Shown here piece after piece: positions 6,705 to 12,833 of a DNA stretch of 28,773 nt (within the stretch, counting starts at the first letter, position 1; each line of letters starts with the position of its first letter). Where the stretch lies: positions 1-28,773 of IMG/VR virus record IMGVR_UViG_3300020057_000121; one strand, given 5' to 3'. A program made the translations under genes and the position numbers. This stretch comes from a virus. A model generated the notes under the pieces. The model made no database searches. It had not been told where the DNA came from and saw nothing but the letters and a program-made list of their open reading frames with translations.

Positions 6705-7002
6705 TGTGGGTTCTTTCTACAGTCAAGGTTCGCCTATTATGCCAGGGCAAATGTTGTTTTCTATAGGTTCATTCTTTGGAATACCCTACACGCTTGTCGC
6801 TTGTGAGGTAGAAAAGGTCTTAATCGCAAACCATGTGATGAATGACCAACGACTGGGGCTTCTTGACGAACATTCGGCAGGAAGTCCGGTATTCAATCAA
6901 CAGTGCCAATTAGTAGGCATACTTGAGGCTTATATTGAAAAGACTGACAGGATGGTTATTAGGAGCCTTACAGCGAACGCTAGTGGTTTGCTTAAAGGAT
7001 AG
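6427..7002 (+). CDS. Trypsin-fold protein, probably catalytically degenerate
   Basis: The protein has 191 aa. AGAGGG about 8 bases upstream may serve as a ribosome binding site. The order of strands resembles a small chymotrypsin-like domain: GFIVVKDSVLTTGF (normally ..GfvV..~~iLTnaHv), then PSVGSFYSQGSPIMPGQMLFSIGS, then EHSAGSPVFNQQCQLVGILEA (normally G.SGsPV.n..G.lvGi). At the His position the sequence is TGF, and the nucleophile position of GxSGxP appears to be Ala, so a working triad is doubtful. A terminator follows. The fold is inferred from spacing. It might be a binding protein built on a protease scaffold. Confidence 0.6.
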   Translation: MVIIIGQKVRVFTQPLGQIHQEGYAVMVKRVCQVWQKKMNWTGFIVVKDSVLTTGFYPHGKEFDLIFQELPPITGFTTEDWGEVIELGAAAPSVGSFYSQGSPIMPGQMLFSIGSFFGIPYTLVACEVEKVLIANHVMNDQRLGLLDEHSAGSPVFNQQCQLVGILEAYIEKTDRMVIRSLTANASGLLKG

Positions 7003-7009
7003 TTATTTT

Positions 7010-7034
7010 AAGCCACTTTAGTAGGTGGCTTTTT
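7010..7034 (+). terminator. Rho-independent terminator
   Basis: The 7-bp stem AAGCCAC (7010-7016) / GTGGCTT (7025-7031) is followed by TTT. It separates the trypsin-fold gene from the replication region. Confidence 0.75.
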
Positions 7035-7058
7035 AGTTGTCATCAAGGATTTTATACC

Positions 7059-7067
7059 TTATCCACA
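7059..7067 (+). promoter_or_regulatory. DnaA box, perfect TTATCCACA
   Basis: A perfect DnaA-box nonamer lies 17 bases upstream of the -35-like sequence of the ribbon-helix-helix operon. The main box cluster is 2.2 kb downstream. It could let DnaA, or the phage DnaA-domain protein, control this promoter. Confidence 0.55.
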
Positions 7068-7075
7068 ACTAGCCC

Positions 7076-7104
7076 TTGCACAATTGTATACAATTGTATA
7101 CGAT
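7076..7104 (+). promoter_or_regulatory. Promoter with palindromic operator
   Basis: TTGCAC (7076-7081) and TACGAT (7099-7104) are spaced by 17 bases. Between them lies a perfect 16-bp palindrome GTATACAATTGTATAC (7086-7101), part of a tandem CAATTGTATA repeat. The gene six bases further on encodes a ribbon-helix-helix protein, so autoregulation by blocking the promoter is likely. Confidence 0.6.
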
Positions 7105-7110
7105 ATATTT

Positions 7111-7284
7111 ATGACCAAACCAAAACCAAAAATCATTCTTTCTATCCGAATCTCAAGAGAGCTTTATAAGTCATTAGTTTTATTAGCTAAGAAAGAAAAT
7201 AAGACGATCAGCGCAATAGGTGAAGGTGTTATGTGGGAAGGTGTGGCAGTAATTAAAAGGACTCAATATAATATAATTCAATGA
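7111..7284 (+). CDS. Ribbon-helix-helix (CopG/Arc-type) regulator
   Basis: The protein has 57 aa. ATG 7111 is chosen over the upstream 7084 because the latter would run through the palindromic operator. The N-terminal strand PKIILSIRISRELYKSL and the helix LLAKKENKTISAIGEG match the RHH fold, where the strand pairs in a dimer and inserts in the DNA major groove. It probably represses its own promoter through the palindrome at 7086-7101. Its stop overlaps the next start (ATGA), making an operon with the small membrane protein, an HNH protein and possibly recA. Confidence 0.7.
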   Translation: MTKPKPKIILSIRISRELYKSLVLLAKKENKTISAIGEGVMWEGVAVIKRTQYNIIQ

Positions 7285-7418
7285 AAAACAAAACCGAATT
7301 TGATTTTACTCCTCAAGGAGTAGAAAAGGAACTAAATTTTGCTCAATCTTGCGGTCTTGCAGCAGTGATACTTGTAGTTTTATTAGTACTAGGAAATCTA
7401 TTTTTAGGACTCGACTAA
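7281..7418 (+). CDS. Small single-span membrane protein
   Basis: The protein has 45 aa. It starts in ATGA overlap with the RHH stop and ends one base before the HNH gene. Residues about 25-43 (GLAAVILVVLLVLGNLFLG) form one membrane helix; the N-terminus is polar and charged. The tight packing supports a real gene. The function is unknown. Confidence 0.6.
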   Translation: MKNKTEFDFTPQGVEKELNFAQSCGLAAVILVVLLVLGNLFLGLD

Positions 7419-7419
7419 T

Positions 7420-7800
7420 ATGAAAGCAATTCCATTAAAAATGCGTGAAAAGATGAATTCAATGTTCTTTTATGAAATTTGCGCTCGGCAGCATGCGTTT
7501 CGAGATCATGTTTGTAAGGCAAATCCTATGACTGGCCAACCAATAGAATGGGAACATGCTCTTACTTACAAAGGACAGCGAGTAAATGAAATTTGGGCAA
7601 TCATACCTCTTTGTTGGTGGGCGCATAGTGGCGGAGGATTGATAAAAGATATTAGCAAATGGATAGCTTTAAACAGGGCAACACAAAAAGAGCTTAGGAA
7701 TCCGAAATACATAAAGAATACATGGGAAAAAGATCTTCTTTATCTAAACGGAAAGTACGGAGGCTACTCTATGCCGAAATTTATAAAAATGCGGGAATAA
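7420..7800 (+). CDS. HNH-fold nuclease-like protein
   Basis: The protein has 126 aa. Motifs seen: RDHVCKANP, then PIEWEHALTYKG (the WEHAL segment fits the first His of an HNH beta-beta-alpha metal site), then AIIPLCWWAHSGGG (the PLC..xH part). This is the layout of short phage HNH proteins, which nick or cut DNA. It could be a free-standing homing nuclease or a structure-specific nuclease serving the adjacent recA. The second zinc-binding cysteine pair is incomplete. Confidence 0.6.
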   Translation: MKAIPLKMREKMNSMFFYEICARQHAFRDHVCKANPMTGQPIEWEHALTYKGQRVNEIWAIIPLCWWAHSGGGLIKDISKWIALNRATQKELRNPKYIKNTWEKDLLYLNGKYGGYSMPKFIKMRE

Positions 7801-7916
7801 ATAAAAAAATAGATGTTTTGTCTAATTATTCCTTATAAAAACGGCTACCTTGGTAAATGCAGGTCCAAAGAAGTTTTCGGTATTACTAGGATGGAGGTTA
7901 TAAAATTATTCCTACA

Positions 7917-8969
7917 ATGACAAAAGCTAAAGAAAAGAAAATAGGTCTAGGTGTAACAAATACCATACAGGCCATTAAAGATAAATTTGGTGATGATTCT
8001 ATTATGCTAATGGATCAGCAAGCCATTGTAGGATTAGATGCAATACCTACAGGGTCCTTTGGTTTAAATATCGCTCTAGGCATCGGAGGACTGCCTAGGG
8101 GACGTATTGTAGAGATATTTGGTCCAGAGTCCAGTGGTAAGACAACCCTCGCTCTACACGCCATTTCTGAAGCTCAGAAGGCCAATCCAGAAGGTAACTG
8201 CGCTTTTATAGACGTAGAACATGCCATGGATCCAGAATATGCTAAAAAAATAGGTGTGGATATCAAAAAGCTTTATGTTTCTCAACCAGATTCCGCCGAA
8301 CAAGCATTAGATATGGTGGAGATAATGTTACAGTCCGGAGAATTTGATGTGATTGTAATTGACTCAGTGGCCGCTTTAACTCCAAAAGATGAAGTCGAAG
8401 GTGAGATGGGACAGCAATTTATGGGCAAGCAAGCTCGTTTGATGGGTCAAGCTATGCGTAAATTGACTGCTATAAGCGCAAAATCTAAAACAGTGATTAT
8501 CTTTATCAATCAGATCCGTATGATGCTTAATGTTTTTCCCGGAGGAAATCCAGAAACAACTCCCGGAGGTAAGGCATTAAAGTTTGCTGCTTCGGTCCGA
8601 TTAGATATACGCCGAATAGCTCAGATTAAAAAAGGAGATGAGATTCTAGGCGGAAGGGTCCGAGTTAAGGTGGTTAAAAATAAGGTGGCTCCTCCATGTC
8701 GAATAGCCGAGTTCGATCTTATGTACAACGAAGGAATATCTCGTGAAGGTGAGATCTTAGCGATGGGAGAAAAGATCGGTGTGGTAGAAAAATCCGGGCA
8801 TACCTACAAATATCTAGATATAAGCCTAGGTCGAGGATATGATGCCAGCCGCCAATATCTCAAAAACAACCCTAGTACAGCAGATATCATAGTTACTGAT
8901 ATTCTAAATAAATTGAAAGCAGAAGTTCCTGTAGAGAGTCCAGTAGTTGAAGAAGTATCTAATGAATAA
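7917..8969 (+). CDS. recA: RecA recombinase
   Basis: The protein has 350 aa, full length for RecA. Walker A is GPESSGKTT (69-77), the catalytic Glu101 lies in IDVEHAMDP, Walker B is in VIVIDS (145-150), loop L1 lies around 157-165, and loop L2 contains FINQIRM...GNPETTPGG. It forms filaments on single-stranded DNA and drives strand exchange. In a phage this serves recombination-dependent replication and repair. L2 is unusual: one residue longer before GNPETT than in E. coli RecA, with Pro in place of a Thr. The C-terminus ends in an acidic tail. It is followed after two bases by the DnaA-domain gene, so the two are co-transcribed. The gene is too divergent around L2 to be a recent host copy, but this was judged only by eye. 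Confidence 0.95.
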   Translation: MTKAKEKKIGLGVTNTIQAIKDKFGDDSIMLMDQQAIVGLDAIPTGSFGLNIALGIGGLPRGRIVEIFGPESSGKTTLALHAISEAQKANPEGNCAFIDVEHAMDPEYAKKIGVDIKKLYVSQPDSAEQALDMVEIMLQSGEFDVIVIDSVAALTPKDEVEGEMGQQFMGKQARLMGQAMRKLTAISAKSKTVIIFINQIRMMLNVFPGGNPETTPGGKALKFAASVRLDIRRIAQIKKGDEILGGRVRVKVVKNKVAPPCRIAEFDLMYNEGISREGEILAMGEKIGVVEKSGHTYKYLDISLGRGYDASRQYLKNNPSTADIIVTDILNKLKAEVPVESPVVEEVSNE

Positions 8970-8971
8970 CA

Positions 8972-9364
8972 ATGTCACCTCAACGAAACTTATCAATCGA
9001 CGATATAGAAAACCTTATATACGCCATATATAAGGTTACTTCTATTGATTTTAAATCCATCAGCCGGAAGAAAAATATTGTTCTTGCTAGATGGGTCTCT
9101 TGGGTAGTTATATCTGAATATCTTGGTTTATCTTCTGTTTCAATAGGTAATCTACACAATCGAGATCACACTACTGTCTTACATGGTATGAGACAAGTAA
9201 AAAAAACACATGGAATTGATATACTTAGGTTCAAAGAAATGCTTGTGGATAAGTATAGGGACAACGTGTGGATAAACAACAGTTTAAATTCTAGAGAAAA
9301 AATTGTCCCCGTGATATCCACAGAAATAAATGCTCAAAAGTGGATAACTCATAAAGGAAAATAA
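8972..9364 (+). CDS. Stand-alone DnaA domain IV (origin-binding) protein
   Basis: The protein has 130 aa. Residues 6-80 match DnaA domain IV: a starting helix SIDDIENLIYAIYKVT, the basic loop SRKKNIVLAR (31-40), a helix WVSWVVISEYLGLS, then SIGNLHNRDHTTVLHG with the DnaA signature RDHTTV at 64-69. Full-length DnaA has about 450 aa; the AAA+ ATPase and domains I-II are absent and there is no room for them before 8972. The protein should bind TTATCCACA boxes but not assemble an ATP-dependent filament. At least four near-perfect boxes lie inside the 3' half of its own gene and three follow it. It may compete with or recruit host DnaA. Residues 95-130 have no known match. Confidence 0.85.
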   Translation: MSPQRNLSIDDIENLIYAIYKVTSIDFKSISRKKNIVLARWVSWVVISEYLGLSSVSIGNLHNRDHTTVLHGMRQVKKTHGIDILRFKEMLVDKYRDNVWINNSLNSREKIVPVISTEINAQKWITHKGK

Positions 9365-9588
9365 GGCTTTAAATATGGTTATATACTAGTTATACCCAAC
9401 TAATACCCGTTATCCACAGGTATATTAGTAATAATAAGGTTTTATATAAAAAATATAATTATTAAGAAACATGTGGATAACTACAAAATATTCGTCTTAG
9501 ATCTATCTTAGATTCGTCTTAGATTTGTCTTAAGTCGTTCTACAACACCTAAATGTCCGCATCGTAAAGTAAATCTTAGTTATCCACA
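9244..9588 (+). other. oriC-like replication origin candidate
   Basis: Seven DnaA-box-like nonamers lie in 345 bases. Perfect matches are 9244-9252 (-), 9267-9275 (-), 9410-9418 (+), 9472-9480 (-) and 9580-9588 (+); one-mismatch sites are 9314-9322 (+) and 9339-9347 (-). Right after the 9410 box comes GGTATATTAGTAATAATAAGG, resembling the DnaA-trio element, then an A/T-only stretch (about 9439-9466) suited to unwinding. Iterons follow at 9495. This box-trio-AT order is that of bacterial basal origin unwinding systems. The bases from 9365 to 9631 carry no gene. Confidence 0.75.
9495..9535 (+). repeat. Four 11-bp-period iterons (TCTTAGAT)
   Basis: TCTTAGAT occurs at 9495, 9506 and 9517, with a variant TCTTAAGT at 9528. 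The period is 11 bp, about one helical turn, so all copies face the same side of the DNA. It is a probable binding array for an initiator or regulator next to the DnaA boxes. Confidence 0.75.
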
Positions 9589-9631
9589 TGTTTTCTTGTA
9601 AAATAAAGCAATTAGTAGTAATATAGCAAGT

Positions 9632-9772
9632 ATGGATAAAATTACACGAACAGGAATATTTGTTTCCCCGGAAACACATTATAAATTAAAAAAAATGGCG
9701 GTGAACAAGAAAATGACTTTTGATGAGCTTTTACAATATCTCATTCTCATTGAGGAACAGAACAAAAAATAA
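9632..9772 (+). CDS. Small ribbon-helix-helix-like protein
   Basis: The protein has 46 aa starting 43 bases after the last DnaA box. ITRTGIFVSPETHYKLKKMA and KKMTFDELLQYLI give the strand-helix-helix pattern of Arc/MetJ-type DNA-binding proteins. It is a candidate binder of the iterons just upstream or a regulator of the following RNA. No ribosome binding site is evident, as is common here. Confidence 0.6.
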   Translation: MDKITRTGIFVSPETHYKLKKMAVNKKMTFDELLQYLILIEEQNKK

Positions 9773-9782
9773 AATATATTTT

Positions 9783-10067
9783 AGTGATTATGATGAGAGC
9801 GAATAGGATATAAGAAGTAAGGGTACTCTGGTCCCGACTGGAGTGCTACAGAGGGCTTTAATTCTATTCGTTCTCACATGATCATTAAAAAGTAGAATAG
9901 GCAATAGAGCGGATTAGTAGCGTTTGATAGAGCGGTTAGGCAGTACATCACATGGTGGGTAAACAGGAGTAGCTAGTATTTAGGCTGGCCACCGATACTG
10001 CAAGGTGAAAAAATACAGCGACTCCCGTTTGCCCATCATACGAGTAGGTGCAACTCCTACATGCCCC
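9783..10067 (+). ncRNA. Large structured non-coding RNA candidate
   Basis: The 316 bases between 9772 and 10089 hold no gene but strong inverted repeats. Hairpin 1: 9783-9806 pairs with 9864-9886 (about 23 bp, one bulged A, three G-U pairs), enclosing CTCTG/CAGAG. A linker carries two direct repeats, ATAGAGCGG(A)TTAG, at 9904 and 9927. Hairpin 2: 9954-9970 pairs with 10021-10037 (17 positions, two G-U, one A-C), continued by 9972-9981 with 10011-10019. Last is a T-arm-like hairpin GUAGG-UGCAACU-CCUAC (10044-10060). Wobble pairs in long stems favour an RNA. No tRNA, tmRNA, SRP or RNase P pattern fits. It lies between the origin and the methyltransferase. Confidence 0.65.
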
Positions 10068-10088
10068 ATTAGGTAATTAAATAATTAT

Positions 10089-10664
10089 ATGAAAACAGGA
10101 CAAGGAAATAAAATAGCAGGCGGAAATCCAATGAGAGGGCGTGCAGAGAACGATTACTATGCTACTCACACAGATAGCACCAAAGCATTATTGGCTGTAG
10201 AAGAAATAATATACCCAGCGTTAGAGCCAGCTTGCGGTGAGGGGCATATCTCAAAGTTACTTGATCCCTTTAAAACAAAATCATTTGATTTAGTGGACAG
10301 AGGATATGGGAATGGTGGTGTTGATTTCCTTACAAACGATTTTGTTGGAGAATACAGCACGGTAATTACAAACCCTCCGTTTAATTTATTTCAAGAGTTT
10401 GTAGAAAAAGCATTAACAATAGCGACACACAAAGTAATAATGTTTGGAAAGTTGCAAGCACTAGAGGGAAAGAAACGAGCAACCTTTATGCAAAACTCGC
10501 CATTAAAAACTGTATATGTATTCAAATCTCGCCAACAGCCATTAAGAAACGGAAGTGAAGTTGATGAACTGACAGGAAAGAAAATGAACAGTAGTACAAT
10601 AGCGTTTGCTTGGTTCGTCTGGGAAAAGGGCTATGTCGGAAAGCCCTCAATAGAATGGATATAA
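10089..10664 (+). CDS. DNA N6-adenine methyltransferase-like protein
   Basis: The protein has 191 aa. The SAM-binding motif I is in EPACGEGHISKLL (about 46-58), and the catalytic motif IV is NPPF (95-98) in TVITNPPFNLFQEF, typical of N6-adenine or N4-cytosine methyltransferases. The small size and lack of a separate recognition domain are usual for phage orphan methylases. It may protect phage DNA from host restriction or mark the origin, but no restriction partner is present. It opens the accessory operon of HNH and Cys-rich proteins. Confidence 0.8.
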   Translation: MKTGQGNKIAGGNPMRGRAENDYYATHTDSTKALLAVEEIIYPALEPACGEGHISKLLDPFKTKSFDLVDRGYGNGGVDFLTNDFVGEYSTVITNPPFNLFQEFVEKALTIATHKVIMFGKLQALEGKKRATFMQNSPLKTVYVFKSRQQPLRNGSEVDELTGKKMNSSTIAFAWFVWEKGYVGKPSIEWI

Positions 10665-10669
10665 ATAAT

Positions 10670-10837
10670 ATGAACTACACATCACAAGAAGAACACGACC
10701 ACTTTGAGGGAGCTGCGGAGCAATCTGTTCCGCAAAAGCCTATGACCAACACAGAAAAAAGATTAGCGGATAAGGAAAACTGTGCTATACTTAAGACATA
10801 TGAAAAAACAATTAAGAAAACACCAATTAGACCCTAA
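10670..10837 (+). CDS. Unknown 55-aa acidic/basic small protein
   Basis: ATG 10670 is chosen, six bases after the methylase stop; the longer frame from 10610 is a shadow. The product begins MNYTSQEEHDHFEGAAEQ and ends with a basic tail (KTIKKTPIRP). There is no motif. The last 38 bases overlap the HNH gene, which may have inserted here. Confidence 0.45.
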   Translation: MNYTSQEEHDHFEGAAEQSVPQKPMTNTEKRLADKENCAILKTYEKTIKKTPIRP

Positions 10838-11306
10838 TTTTTATGCAAGAGTCCATTATTGGCTTAGAAAAGAGTTTGGCAAAGCCGACAAGTGTGAAAT
10901 GAAAGATTGCTCTGGTAAGTCTAGTAATTACGCATACGCTCTTTTGAAAGGAAAAAGTTACGAATGTAAAAGAATTAACTTCAAAAAGATGTGCAAAAGT
11001 TGCCACTCTAAATATGATGTTACAGATGAGGGTAAAAAAGCAATATCTCAAAAATTAATGGGGCATCCAGTTTCAAAAGAATTAAGAGAACATTTAAGTC
11101 AGAAGTTCACAGGAAAAGAAAAACCTAAATCGTGGAAAAAAGTATATGCCTACAAAGAAGGTAAATTGATAAAAGTATATGAAAGTGTAAGTAAGGCGGC
11201 GAAGGATTTGAATGTAAGTGCTGGAAATATAAGTTCTTGCTGTAGTCCTAAATATCCACAAGCTATTACTATAAGAGGTTTTAATTTTAGCTATAACAAA
11301 ATATGA
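10800..11306 (+). CDS. HNH homing endonuclease-like protein with NUMOD1 domain
   Basis: The protein has 168 aa from ATG 10800; GTG 10782 is an alternative. The N-terminal HNH-type zinc domain has HYWLRKEFGKADKCEMKDC and later MCKSCHSKYD (Cys32, Cys37, Cys65, Cys68, His69). Residues about 115-163 (VYAYKEGKLIKVYESVSKAA...) match the NUMOD1 DNA-binding repeat found in homing nucleases. It is therefore likely a free-standing homing endonuclease. It overlaps the previous gene by 38 bases and the next by ATGA. It could mobilise itself or act in trans for the group I intron at 4983, which has no nuclease of its own. Confidence 0.8.
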   Translation: MKKQLRKHQLDPNFYARVHYWLRKEFGKADKCEMKDCSGKSSNYAYALLKGKSYECKRINFKKMCKSCHSKYDVTDEGKKAISQKLMGHPVSKELREHLSQKFTGKEKPKSWKKVYAYKEGKLIKVYESVSKAAKDLNVSAGNISSCCSPKYPQAITIRGFNFSYNKI

Positions 11307-11638
11307 ACAACAAATATATTACGAAAAGATTAGAAGAGTTTGACATAGCTTTTCCAAAAGGAGGAACGTCTGGCTGGATTGGCGACCCAAGCTATCCCGC
11401 AGATTTATGCTGTGGGGCTGATTCTTGTTTGCCTAATTGTGATGAAAAAAAGAGAGAAGCAATCAAGGCTTTCCTCGCTGAATCTATCCACCAAGCAGTA
11501 GCAGAGGAGCGGGAGAGGGTGGTGGGGGTGATAAATGAGGTACTTGATATTGCGAAAGGTAACCTATACCCGTATCAAGATGACAAAGAAAGATTGGAAA
11601 TAGTGATAGAAAAGTTAATGACCCTCCCTAGACATTAA
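11303..11638 (+). CDS. Cys-rich head / coiled-coil protein, family member 1
   Basis: The protein has 111 aa and starts in ATGA overlap with the HNH gene. The N-terminal third has CCGADSCLPNC, a possible zinc site. The second half is a charged helix beginning QAVAEERERVVGVI. The motif QAxAExRxRVxxxI is shared with the next two genes, which differ in their Cys-rich heads. The function is unknown; modular small proteins of this kind are common in phage accessory regions. Confidence 0.6.
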   Translation: MNNKYITKRLEEFDIAFPKGGTSGWIGDPSYPADLCCGADSCLPNCDEKKREAIKAFLAESIHQAVAEERERVVGVINEVLDIAKGNLYPYQDDKERLEIVIEKLMTLPRH

Positions 11639-11655
11639 CAGATAAATAAAGATAC

Positions 11656-11937
11656 ATGAACCACCCAGAACACATTTGTAGATTCAATGACGCACCACAA
11701 ACTTGTGAATGTTATGACGAAGGTTATAAACAAGCCCTAGCAGAAGAAAGGGATAGGGTGAGAGATAAAATAAAGAGCATGAGTCTAAAAAGTGAAAACT
11801 CTATTGATAAATTACTAGAAGACAGCGAGCAAAACAGGATAACAAATCTTCTCAATCAAAATATGGTTATAGGCTATCAGGTTGCATTAAGCGACCTCCT
11901 CGCCACACTCCAAGACAAAACAGATAAAGAATTATGA
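11656..11937 (+). CDS. Cys-rich head / coiled-coil protein, family member 2
   Basis: The protein has 93 aa. The head has HICRFNDAPQTCECYDEGY, then the shared helix QALAEERDRVRDKI, then a longer helical tail with GYQVALSDLLATLQ. The stop overlaps the next start by ATGA. It is related to the flanking genes by the helix motif, but the cysteine pattern differs. Confidence 0.6.
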   Translation: MNHPEHICRFNDAPQTCECYDEGYKQALAEERDRVRDKIKSMSLKSENSIDKLLEDSEQNRITNLLNQNMVIGYQVALSDLLATLQDKTDKEL

Positions 11938-12263
11938 AAATAACACGATGCCACATTTGCGATAAACCATTCTTCCCAAATCCAAGCACTACTGATTTTG
12001 CTCAAGGATTTGACCCTAATGCTTGCCCTCAATGTAATGCCAATGCCATTAAAAACTCACAGATTGTAGATAATAAAACTTACTCAATCGCACAAGCCAT
12101 AGCAGAAGATAGAGCGAGGGTAAACGTAATTATACAAAACATATTATTAGCGGTAGAAAGTTCTGCTCATAAAAATGAAAAAGGAGAAGATGTAGTTTAC
12201 GCAGGTCAAGTGAACAGACTAATGGGGGAAGTAGACGACCTCCTTTCCTCCTTGACTTCATAA
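11934..12263 (+). CDS. Zinc-finger head / coiled-coil protein, family member 3
   Basis: The protein has 109 aa. The head is a clear zinc finger: RCHICDKPF and later ACPQCN (two CxxC pairs about 26 residues apart). The shared helix SIAQAIAEDRARVNVII follows, then an acidic C-terminal helix. It is the third tandem member of the family and starts in ATGA overlap with member 2. Confidence 0.65.
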   Translation: MKITRCHICDKPFFPNPSTTDFAQGFDPNACPQCNANAIKNSQIVDNKTYSIAQAIAEDRARVNVIIQNILLAVESSAHKNEKGEDVVYAGQVNRLMGEVDDLLSSLTS

Positions 12264-12286
12264 TAATAATAATATATACTTAATCT

Positions 12287-12385
12287 ATGAATAAATGTAA
12301 ACATTGTTTTTACGAATGGGTATCAAGGGTCAAAAAACCTAGACAATGCCCGAACTGTAAACGCCAAATTAAGTATGAAAAATAA
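12287..12385 (+). CDS. Tiny zinc-ribbon protein (32 aa)
   Basis: The sequence MNKCKHCFYEWVSRVKKPRQ continues with CPNCK, giving two CxxC knuckles 16 residues apart in a rubredoxin-like ribbon, and a basic tail. It overlaps the following HNH gene by 11 bases. The size and spacing are typical of small phage zinc ribbons that contact nucleic acid or protein. Confidence 0.65.
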   Translation: MNKCKHCFYEWVSRVKKPRQCPNCKRQIKYEK

Positions 12386-12833
12386 GATTTGTATATTGTG
12401 TAAAATGGAAAAGACCGTTTTGGAGTTTTATAAGTTGTCTGCTAATCGAAACGGTCTTCAGGGTTCCTGTAAAAAATGTTGGGATGCAAGGAGTTTACTA
12501 AATAAACGTAAGAATTACGACCCCGTGAAGCAACTAGAGTGGTCATTAAAAAGAAAACAAGAAGGTCGACAGATGCGAGATTTTTTGCGACAAGTGGTAA
12601 AGTTCCCAGAGAAATACAAAGCGAGGTATACGCTAAAGGACGCAGTAAAAAGTGGTAAGGTGAAAAAGGAGCCGTGCGTAGTGTGTGGAAATGTAAAATC
12701 CCAAGGACATCACGACGACTATTCAAAACCACTACAGGTGAAATGGTTATGCCAGATACATCACGCCGACTTACACTTTAATTTTCGTCGATACGCCTCT
12801 CTAGACACACCATTAACAGATAAAGATATATGA
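12375..12833 (+). CDS. HNH/endonuclease VII-like zinc-finger protein
   Basis: The protein has 152 aa. The N-terminal zinc finger has CILC (6-9) and CKKC (32-35) around NGLQGS, as in the recombination endonuclease VII-like group. The C-terminal part has EPCVVCGNVKSQGHHDDYS, then WLCQIHHADLHF, an HNH-like metal site (Cys101, Cys104, His112-113, Cys126, His129/130, His134). It may resolve branched DNA or nick; activity is unproven. A helical linker lies at 40-95. It overlaps the next start by ATGA. Confidence 0.65.
   Translation: MKNKICILCKMEKTVLEFYKLSANRNGLQGSCKKCWDARSLLNKRKNYDPVKQLEWSLKRKQEGRQMRDFLRQVVKFPEKYKARYTLKDAVKSGKVKKEPCVVCGNVKSQGHHDDYSKPLQVKWLCQIHHADLHFNFRRYASLDTPLTDKDI

Noticed and set aside
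9904-9939. CRISPR-like repeat from the two ATAGAGCGG(A)TTAG copies
   Set aside because: There are only two imperfect copies 23 bases apart, with no spacer array and no cas genes.
9783-10067. Retron or transposon guide RNA
   Set aside because: No reverse transcriptase, TnpB or IscB-like gene is present nearby.
10044-10068. tRNA 3' half (GTAGG-TGCAACT-CCTAC-ATGCCCC-A)
   Set aside because: No 5' acceptor strand resembling GGGGCAT exists within 280 bases upstream, so it was kept only as part of the structured RNA.
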